Part shown: positions 1 to 5,800 of the stretch, one piece after another
Layout: each line of letters starts with the position of its first letter
Position numbering within the stretch: position 1 is the stretch's first letter
Source of the DNA: Clostridiales bacterium UBA929
Lineage (GTDB): Bacteria > Bacillota > Clostridia > Oscillospirales > UBA929
NCBI GenBank assembly: GCA_002293625.1
Contig: DBDP01000031.1
Span: 5,888 to 13,379 of the forward strand
Length of the DNA: 7,492 nucleotides
Direction: 5' to 3'
The notes under the pieces: generated by a model
The model's input: only the letters and a program-made list of their open reading frames with translations
Databases searched by the model: none
Told to the model about the DNA's origin: nothing
Translations under genes and position numbers: made by a program

Positions 1-193
1 TGACGCTGCCCGACGTCGGGCGGTCAACACCGCCGATCAAGTGCATCAGCGTGGACTTGCCCGAACCCGAAGCTCCGACGATCGCGACGAACTCCCCCTT
101 CTCCACGCTGAAACTGACGCCGCCGAGCGCCGTGACGGTGGTATCTCCCTTGCCGTAGATTTTTACCAGATTGCTTACTTGCAAAATGCTCAT
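1..193 (-). CDS. ABC transporter ATP-binding protein, MacB/LolD type (N-terminal part only)
   Basis: This is the first 64 codons of a cytoplasmic ATPase that would power an ABC exporter. The gene runs off the left edge, so the Q-loop, signature motif and Walker B are not visible. The Walker A motif GASGSGKST is at residues 40-48, with the catalytic Lys at 46. It is followed by LMHLIGGVDRPTSG, wording typical of the MacB/LolD/BceA-like family that pairs with FtsX-type permeases. The start (ATG, complement of 191-193) follows a GGGAGG ribosome binding site (complement of 203-208) at good spacing. In Firmicutes such ATPases commonly sit with an OmpR-family response regulator and a sensor kinase and export antimicrobial peptides or other amphipathic substrates. 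The repeated GTGAC sites upstream fit that pattern. The family is confident; the substrate is unknown. Confidence 0.9.
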   Translation of the reverse strand, partial: MSILQVSNLVKIYGKGDTTVTALGGVSFSVEKGEFVAIVGASGSGKSTLMHLIGGVDRPTSGSV

Positions 194-225
194 AAATTGT
201 AACCTCCCGATCTTTGTATGAGCAG

Positions 226-254
226 AGTATACCACGGGAAAGTGACTGTACGGT
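226..254 (-). promoter_or_regulatory. Promoter of the ABC ATPase gene
   Basis: On the minus strand a TATACT -10 box (complement of 226-231) lies about 26 bases upstream of the ribosome binding site region and start codon, implying a short leader. The hexamer 17 bases upstream (complement of 249-254, ACCGTA) is a poor -35. It is overlapped by two direct GTGACTG repeats. A weak -35 covered by activator sites is what one expects of a promoter dependent on an OmpR-family regulator. This is inferred from sequence only. Confidence 0.55.
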
Positions 255-293
255 GACTGCGGCGCAAAAATAAAGTGACAGTTTTGTCACTTT
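242..293. promoter_or_regulatory. Phased GTGAC operator array with perfect inverted repeat
   Basis: On the plus strand GTGACTG occurs at 242-248 and again at 253-259, exactly 11 bases apart. A third copy, GTGACAG, is at 275-281, which is 22 bases further. The last copy is part of a perfect inverted repeat, AAAGTGACA (272-280) and TGTCACTTT (285-293), separated by GTTT. Thus half-sites start at 242, 253, 275 and (inverted) 286, all on an 11-base register. Eleven-base direct repeats are the usual binding pattern of dimeric OmpR/PhoB-family response regulators. The array overlaps and lies upstream of the ABC ATPase promoter, so it probably controls that gene. Confidence 0.6.
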
Positions 294-363
294 CGAGTTG
301 CCAATAGACCGTGGGGCGTGACGGGGGCGGTCGCTCGCAATGTTCACACGACGCATAGATCTC

Positions 364-389
364 ACTGGCGGTCGGGGACGATCGCCAGT
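364..389. repeat. Inverted repeat / strong hairpin with GGGA tetraloop
   Basis: ACTGGCGGTCG (364-374) can pair with CGATCGCCAGT (379-389) over 11 positions with one G-T wobble, closing a GGGA loop (375-378) that fits the GNRA tetraloop rule on the plus strand. A second, weaker pairing, ATGTTC (340-345) with GAACAT (395-400), encloses it. No T-run follows on either strand, so it is not a simple terminator. It could be a leader RNA element, a protein-binding palindrome or a degenerate dispersed repeat. No RNA family is recognised. Confidence 0.45.
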
Positions 390-459
390 ACGGCGAACAT
401 GGGTTTGTAGGGAGCGTCGCCATCGACAAGTATTTTGCAAATAATTCGTTATAATACAC

Positions 460-488
460 TTGACATTGTTCCACCACAATGATACACT
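460..488 (+). promoter_or_regulatory. Sigma-A promoter of the metalloprotease operon
   Basis: A perfect TTGACA -35 (460-465), a 17-base spacer and a TACACT -10 (483-488) make a good vegetative promoter. Transcription would begin near 495, giving a leader of about 120 bases before the metalloprotease start. A perfect TATAAT (450-455) lies just upstream but has no suitably spaced -35. Confidence 0.7.
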
Positions 489-548
489 AGACACATAGAG
501 GTGATCAGGTAATATATTCGCATATTTGTGCGAGAAAGAGGACGGGTG

Positions 549-611
549 ATGTCTATGAGGGTGCTTTGTGAAATTCCTATCGCCGACAACAAATTCAAAG
601 GAGATAAATAA
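549..611 (+). CDS. Possible 20-residue leader peptide ORF
   Basis: An ATG at 549 opens a 20-codon frame ending in TAA at 609-611, three bases before the metalloprotease ATG at 615. It has its own Shine-Dalgarno-like AAAGAGG (535-541), with GAGG seven bases before its ATG; this is better placed than the GGAG (600-603 region) serving the downstream gene, which lies inside this ORF and about 11 bases from ATG 615. The arrangement would permit translational coupling or attenuation. The peptide (MSMRVLCEIP... ending KFKGDK) has no signal sequence and is not recognised. It may be a chance ORF. Confidence 0.3.
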   Translation: MSMRVLCEIPIADNKFKGDK

Positions 612-614
612 GTT

Positions 615-1256
615 ATGATGAAACGAGTTCTCGCTCTCTGCATCGCGGTTCTACTTTTGGGGCTGTTCTCCATTGAAACATTCGCGCATGAGATATTCTA
701 TCAAAAATCCGGAAGCAACTACATACCGATTCCATTAAAGTGGGATGATGTGCGTAGCGGAGGTGCGTATCTACGTGTTAAAAGCAATCTAACCGGTTTC
801 TATACATACAATGACTATTACTACGCGATCAATAGCTGGGCAACCAGTACAAACAGAGTAACATGGACGAATGCAACATCAGGGAATCTCACACTTCACA
901 ATTCGTCTACCTCACTATGGTACTTGCTTTTTGATGATCTCGAGCTGTATACCTTCGGATTTGCTGAAATATTCGATGTAAATAATAATTATATCGAAAC
1001 AGCTATGGATGCGCTTTATTCTACGGGGCGAATCAGCTCTGCCAACATCCTACTTACGCCGTATACATACCAATACAGTAGTTTAGGTGTCAGCGTTCAA
1101 GGCGTTATATGTCATGAAGTTGGGCATGCATTGGGACTAGGGCATTCAGACGATATATATTTTCCCACGCTATCATCGTCTGTAATGCAGATGTCTTCCT
1201 ACGGATTAAGCACGCCCAAGCAACATGATATCAGCGATATTCAGGCTAAATATTAG
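615..1256 (+). CDS. Secreted matrixin-like zinc metalloprotease
   Basis: This 213-residue protein is probably an exported zinc endopeptidase of the metzincin clan (peptidase M10/matrixin-like). Residues 1-24 form a signal peptide (MMKR, a leucine-rich core, then TFA before HE). The zinc-binding motif HEVGHALGLGH is at 167-177, giving three His ligands (167, 171, 177), the catalytic Glu168 and the family glycine at 174. A plausible Met-turn methionine follows at 191 (SSVMQMSSYG). No PRCGxPD cysteine-switch prodomain is present, so the protein is a minimal catalytic form, shorter than vertebrate MMPs. Its codons are visibly AT-richer than those of neighbours, suggesting separate ancestry or transfer. 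The next gene starts 11 bases after its stop, so they are probably co-transcribed. The substrate is unknown. ATG 618 is an alternative start. Confidence 0.88.
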   Translation: MMKRVLALCIAVLLLGLFSIETFAHEIFYQKSGSNYIPIPLKWDDVRSGGAYLRVKSNLTGFYTYNDYYYAINSWATSTNRVTWTNATSGNLTLHNSSTSLWYLLFDDLELYTFGFAEIFDVNNNYIETAMDALYSTGRISSANILLTPYTYQYSSLGVSVQGVICHEVGHALGLGHSDDIYFPTLSSSVMQMSSYGLSTPKQHDISDIQAKY

Positions 1257-1267
1257 GGGGTACGGAC

Positions 1268-1888
1268 ATGAAAAAGCGAATCATCATCATTGCGGCATGT
1301 TTTGCACTCGTGCTGTCCGCCGCGCTGTTCGTGGCATTCGGCTTACCGAGCGAAATAGAGCCTATACCCGAACGGCTTTCGGAGGAAAAAGCAGATATAC
1401 TACGGGAGGAGCTGCCACTAATTTCAAGATTATCGAGCAGGTTGTCGATGGTTGTGCCTCCATTGGATCATGTTATAAACAACGAAAAAGGGTTATTCAT
1501 TCACGCGAAGGTTGTTGAAGCGATTCCCGAGTTCAAACTATCCGTTTCAGATGGAGCCTATAGCGGACAGCATCGTTTTTTTGGGTACACACTGGAGATC
1601 GTCAATGATACCGAAGCCTCTTTCAAAAAAGGCGATGTAATAACGGTATCTGCCAACGTCCTCACACAAATGATGTTTCCCGAATTAAAGAAGGGGGAAG
1701 AGATCGTCACACATATTACTGCAGAACCGGTAGAAGGGCGCGGCGGAAAATACGGCTTCAGCTCGTTCGGCATGTTCTATGTAACCGAAGAAGGTTACTG
1801 TTTCTCCGCATATGACATGAAAGACGCCGTCGCGTTGGACGGCGCGCATGTGCGAGAACTGATGGAAAAGCAACTGCGGAGACGATAA
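1268..1888 (+). CDS. Exported or membrane-anchored protein of unknown function (paralogue 1)
   Basis: I do not recognise this 206-residue protein. It begins MKKR followed by a hydrophobic stretch of about 20 residues (5-25), either a signal peptide or an uncleaved N-terminal anchor; no clear AxA cleavage site follows. The body (about 70-165) has alternating hydrophobic residues suggestive of beta strands (FIHAKVVEA, YTLEIVNDT, GDVITVSANV, GEEIVTHITA). It ends with a conserved block containing FGMFYV, GYCFS, DAVALDG and a basic tail LRRR. The pattern resembles small exported OB/NTR-like beta-barrel proteins, but this is only an impression. The ATG at 1268 follows a G-rich ribosome binding site 11 bases after the metalloprotease stop, implying an operon. 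A paralogue lies at 1994-2587. Confidence 0.8.
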   Translation: MKKRIIIIAACFALVLSAALFVAFGLPSEIEPIPERLSEEKADILREELPLISRLSSRLSMVVPPLDHVINNEKGLFIHAKVVEAIPEFKLSVSDGAYSGQHRFFGYTLEIVNDTEASFKKGDVITVSANVLTQMMFPELKKGEEIVTHITAEPVEGRGGKYGFSSFGMFYVTEEGYCFSAYDMKDAVALDGAHVRELMEKQLRRR

Positions 1889-1900
1889 CGAGAGATAATC

Positions 1901-1930
1901 CCCCGCCGTTTGGCGGGGAATTGCCATTTT
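1901..1930 (+). terminator. Probable rho-independent terminator after paralogue 1
   Basis: CCCCGCC (1901-1907) pairs perfectly with GGCGGGG (1912-1918) around a GTTT loop, 12 bases after the stop codon. The following tract (AATTGCCATTTT) is only moderately T-rich, so termination may be partial. It separates the metalloprotease/paralogue 1 unit from the promoter of paralogue 2. Confidence 0.6.
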
Positions 1931-1931
1931 G

Positions 1932-1960
1932 TAGACAGCCGTTATCGCCTATGGTACAAT
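1932..1960 (+). promoter_or_regulatory. Promoter of paralogue 2 with extended -10
   Basis: TAGACA (1932-1937), a 17-base spacer and TACAAT (1955-1960) match the sigma-A consensus at five of six positions in each box. TG at 1952-1953 adds an extended -10. Transcription would start near 1967, about 27 bases before the GTG start at 1994. Confidence 0.7.
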
Positions 1961-1993
1961 AGTGGCATCAATCCCAAAACCGGGGTGATTTCC

Positions 1994-2587
1994 GTGAAAA
2001 AGCGAATCATCATCATTGCGGCGTGTTTTGCGCTCGTCCTATCCGCCGCGCTGTTCGCGGCGTTCGGTTTACCGAACGAACCCGAACCCATTCCCGAACG
2101 GCTTTCGGCGGAGCGGGCGGCGGAGCTTCGGGCGGAGTACCCGCTGCGCTCCCCTGTGCCGCAATTGATTAACATGATAATTCCGACGCTGGATACAGTG
2201 ATAGAGAGGTCGGAAACCTTTGTATACGCGAGGGTGACAGAAAGCGTTATCAATACATTTCGATATAGACAAGGTGAGCTGGAGGTCATACAAGATACCG
2301 GCGGAGTGTTTCGCGAAGGAGGAAAGATAAGAATCTCCATCAACGGGCAATGGGGTAGCGTTGTTCCTTTTCTGAATGAAGGCATGGAGATGATTATAAA
2401 CATACCGGGGGGAAAGGAGATAAACGACGGTTTGTTTGATGAAGGGATATATACATTTTCCACATTCGGCATGTTTTACGTACTAGAAGGCGGATATTGC
2501 TTTTCTTTATATAACATAGAGGACGCCGTCGCGCTGGACGGCACGCACGTAAGGGAAATGATGGAAAAACGGTTGCGGAAACGGTAA
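1994..2587 (+). CDS. Exported or membrane-anchored protein of unknown function (paralogue 2)
   Basis: This 197-residue protein is a paralogue of the one at 1268-1888 and is likewise unrecognised. I chose the GTG at 1994 because it aligns exactly with the paralogue's start, follows a GGGGTGAT ribosome binding site (1983-1990), and lies just downstream of a good promoter; the longer frame back to 1910 begins inside the terminator hairpin. The first 50 residues (KKR, hydrophobic anchor, then EPIPERLS) and the last 47 (FGMFYV, GYCFS, DAVALDG, basic tail) are strongly conserved with the paralogue. The middle (about 50-150) is diverged in sequence but keeps the strand-like pattern (FVYARVTES, GGKIRISI, GMEMIINI). 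The single non-anchor cysteine, in GYCFS, is kept in both copies. Confidence 0.8.
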   Translation: MKKRIIIIAACFALVLSAALFAAFGLPNEPEPIPERLSAERAAELRAEYPLRSPVPQLINMIIPTLDTVIERSETFVYARVTESVINTFRYRQGELEVIQDTGGVFREGGKIRISINGQWGSVVPFLNEGMEMIINIPGGKEINDGLFDEGIYTFSTFGMFYVLEGGYCFSLYNIEDAVALDGTHVREMMEKRLRKR

Positions 2588-2622
2588 GGGCGCGCATTGC
2601 GCGTCCGTGGTTCCCCTACATA

Positions 2623-2648
2623 CCCCCCTCCGCCGGAAGGGGGGATTT
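2623..2648 (+). terminator. Possible terminator hairpin after paralogue 2
   Basis: CCCCCCT (2623-2629) pairs with AGGGGGG (2638-2644), followed by ATTT. The T-run is short, so this is a weak terminator candidate. Another hairpin, GGGCGCGC (2588-2595) with GCGCGTCC (2599-2606), begins directly after the TAA stop but has no T-run. A 6-bp pairing ACCGGG (2656-2661) with CCCGGT (2680-2685) follows. No strong promoter for the next gene was found; TATATT at 2708-2713 is the best -10 candidate, with a weak -35. Confidence 0.4.
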
Positions 2649-2810
2649 CGCGCGCACCGGGAGATGTTCCCCAAAACCGCCCGGTAACTTAAAAATCAAC
2701 GTCAGAATATATTGTATTGTACCTCTTTATCGCACCCGGAATTCTTCGCCTATTTACAGGCTCCAAACAGATATACGGAGGTAAAAAATCAGAATAAAGG
2801 AGGAAATCGT

Positions 2811-5800
2811 ATGGCTACCGTATCGGGGGCGCTGTTGTTTGACCGCCTGCGCACAGGCGTATCATCGCCCTCCATGCCAGGGATTTCCGGCGTTCCCGTC
2901 GTTTTGCAAAATTCAACCACAAACACGATGCTTGCCGTCACCACGGACGCAAACGGGCGATATACGTTTCAGAATGTTCCCGACGGCACATACCGGATTG
3001 TTGAGGCTTACGGAACGCCGGCCGGTACGTCGCCCGGCGACTTCTCGCAGGCGCAAGTTGGCAACCCCGCGGTGGCCTCGACCCCTCCCATCGACTTCGC
3101 GCCCAGTGCCTCTCCGGCAGCAAACCGGCTGGACGCCACCACGCCGAACCCCCTCAACACGACGGTATCCGGCGCGGATATCACCGGGCAGGACATCTTA
3201 AACGGTCCTGTTGAGGTTCCGGCGGATATATCCGTCGCAAAAACGTCCGAAATCGAAATCGCGTCCATCGGCGAACAGGTTGTCTATGAACTCGCGATCA
3301 CAAACAACGGCCCCGGCATAGCCCGGAACATCGTGTTAACCGACCAAGTCCCCTCATCGCTGCAAAACCCGGAATACAGCACGAACGGCACAACTTGGAA
3401 CACATGGAACGGGGAGTTTCGGCGGGAAGCCATGGCGAGCGGCTCAACTTACTATGTACTGGTTCGGGGCACCGTCGCTTCCACAGCGGGCAACACAATA
3501 AGCAACACGGCGACCGTGACCGCTTCCACGATAGACCCGGATAACCAAAACAACAGCAGCACCTCCGAACTCCCCGTGGATTCTGTCGCGAACCTCGGGA
3601 TTACCAAGCGGGCAGACCGCGCTTCGGTCAGACCGGGGGAAACGATCGTCTACACCATCACCACAACCAATTCGGGACCCGGTGAGGCGCGCGGCGTCAC
3701 GGTGACCGACAATATTCCGCTTACGCTGCAAAACGCGGAATACTCCACAAATAACGGCGCTTCTTGGCAGCCGTGGAACAGCAGTCTGGCACTGGGTAGG
3801 ATGGCAAACGGAGCGTCTTCTACGATCCTTCTGCGCGCCGTCGTTTCCCCCACCGCCACCGGCTTCGTCGGGAACACCGCCCGTGTGGACAGCTTTACCC
3901 CCGACCCGGTTTCGGGCAACACCCGCTCGTATGTGGAAGTGCCGATCTCAACTTCTGCCGAACCGTCGGCTGATTTGTCCCTTACCAAACAGGCAAGCCA
4001 GACGACAGTGCGCCCGGGCGACACGCTCACCTATACCCTCACCGTAAGAAACAGCGGTCCCGACGCGGCTGACGCCGTCGTACTGACCGATGCCGTCCCG
4101 TCCGCGCTGCAAAACGCGGAATACTCCGCGGACAATGGCGCGTCTTGGCAGCCGTGGAACGGCAGTTTGGCGCTGGGTACAATGGCAAGCGACGCTTCTT
4201 CCGTCACGCTTTTGCGCGGCGTCGTCGCGTCTTCGGCGTCCGGCAGCATCAGCAACACCGCGAGCATCAGCAGCGCCACAACCGACCCCACGCCCGACAA
4301 CAACCGCGCAAGCTTGCAAACAACGGTGCAAGTTCCCACCCCGCCCTCGGCGGATTTGTCCGTCACGAAGCAGGCAGGTCAATCAATGGTTCGTCCGGGC
4401 GACACGCTTACCTACACTCTCACGGTAAGAAACGGCGGCCCCAACGCGGCGGCCTCCGTCGTGCTGACCGATAACGTTCCGTCCTCACTGACAAATGCTG
4501 AGTATTCCACCAACAACGGCGCGTCTTGGCAGCCGTGGAACGGCAGCTTGGCGTTGGGAACGATGGCAAACGGCACTTCTTCCGTAGCGTTGTTACGCGG
4601 TATTGTCGCTTCTTCGGCATCCGGCAGCATCAGCAACACCGCGAGCGTCAGGAGCGCCACCGCCGACCCAAACACCGGCAACAACAGCGCAACCCTGCAA
4701 ACATCGGTGGAGATTCCGCGTCAGGCTTCGGCGGAGCTGGCTCTTATCAAACAGGCAAACCAAAGCTCGGTGCGTCCGGGCGACACGATCAACTACACCC
4801 TCACCGTCCGCAACAGCGGTCCCGACGCCGCTGATTCGGTCGTTCTGACCGATAACGTACCGTCCTCTCTGACAAATGCAGAGTATTCTAGCAATAACGG
4901 CGCTTCTTGGCAGCCGTGGAACGGCAGCTTGGCACTGGGAACAATCGCGAACGGCGCTTCTTCCAACACGCTGTTACGCGCCGTGGTATCTGCTACTGCC
5001 ACCGGCAGCATCAGCAACACCGCGAGTGTCAGCAGCGCCACCGCCGATCCGACATCCGGCAACAACAGCGCGACCCTGCAAACGACGGTGGAGATTCCCC
5101 CACCGCCGCCGCCACCATCGGCCGACCTGTCTCTCGCCAAGCAAGCGGATAAGTCAATGGTGCGTCCGGGCGACACGATCAACTATACCCTCGCCGTAAG
5201 AAACGGCGGTCCCGACGCGGCAAAATCCGTCGTGCTGACCGATACTTTACCTTCCGCGCTGACAAACGCGGAGTTCTCCGCCGACAACGGCGCGTCTTGG
5301 CGGCCTTGGAACGGAAGCTTGACGCTGGGAACAATCGCGAACGGCGCTTTTTCCAACACGCTGTTACGCACCGTGGTATCTGCTACTGCCACCGGCAGCA
5401 TCAGCAACACCGCGAGCGTCAGCAGCGCCACCGCCGACCCGGCGTCCGGCAACAACAGCGCGACCCTGCAAACAACGGTGGAGCCTCCCCAACCTCCGCC
5501 GCCACCACCGCCGCCGCCCGATACCCCCGCAACCGAACCCCGCATTACCCTGAAGAAAACGGCTTGCCCCTGCACCGCGTCCCCTTCCTGCGGCATCCTG
5601 TTTACAATTAAAATCGCGAATACCGGGACGGCGGAAGCCATTGACGTTGTATTGACCGAAGAGACGGAACTCTCTCAGGTTCGCTATTATTATGCCAAGG
5701 GCTGGCAGCCGTGGCCGGGCAAAATCACCCTCGGCAGCATTCCGGTCGGCGAAACAAAGACGGTTATTTTGCACGGCGAAATCGGTTGCCATGCCACCTA

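Larger units (their letters stand above)
194..614. other. Divergent intergenic region
   Basis: This 421-base stretch separates the leftward ABC ATPase gene from the rightward metalloprotease gene. It contains, from left to right, the ABC ribosome binding site and promoter, the GTGAC operator array, a GC-rich segment with an 11-bp hairpin (364-389), an AT-rich segment holding the metalloprotease promoter, and a possible short leader ORF. I see no tRNA, CRISPR or convincing protein gene of normal size. The GC-rich part (about 300-420) has no explanation beyond the hairpin. Confidence 0.7.

Noticed and set aside
24..494. 156-codon minus-strand frame crossing the ABC ATPase start and the intergenic region
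   Set aside because: It reads the ATPase gene out of frame and runs over its promoter and the operator; the Walker A frame (1-193) is clearly the coding one.
1271..1303. IAAC at residues 8-11 of the paralogues considered as a lipobox
   Set aside because: Only about six hydrophobic residues precede the Cys and a long hydrophobic stretch follows it, unlike a lipoprotein signal; a signal peptide or membrane anchor fits better.
1910..1993. N-terminal extension of paralogue 2 from a TTG at 1910
   Set aside because: The start lies in the loop of the terminator hairpin and upstream of the promoter; the GTG at 1994 matches the paralogue's start and has a ribosome binding site.
1942..2472. 176-codon minus-strand frame opposite paralogue 2
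   Set aside because: It is antisense to a gene with a conserved paralogue, promoter and ribosome binding site, and its product shows no recognisable pattern.
2712..2810. 33-residue upstream extension of the DUF11 protein
   Set aside because: No ribosome binding site at 2712 and no signal peptide in the extension, while ATG 2811 follows AAAGGAGG at good spacing. A GGAGG at 2777-2781 has no start codon at a suitable distance.
3588..5482. Regularly spaced repeats considered as a CRISPR-like array
   Set aside because: The period is about 380 bases, the repeats are protein-coding in one frame and there are no short identical repeats separated by unique spacers.
3650..5641. Several long minus- and plus-frame ORFs across the DUF11 gene (for example minus 3948-4382, 4031-4366, 4793-5182, 5183-5641; plus 4145-4474)
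   Set aside because: They recur once per repeat and mirror the GC-rich repeat sequence; they are shadows of the DUF11 frame and lack ribosome binding sites.
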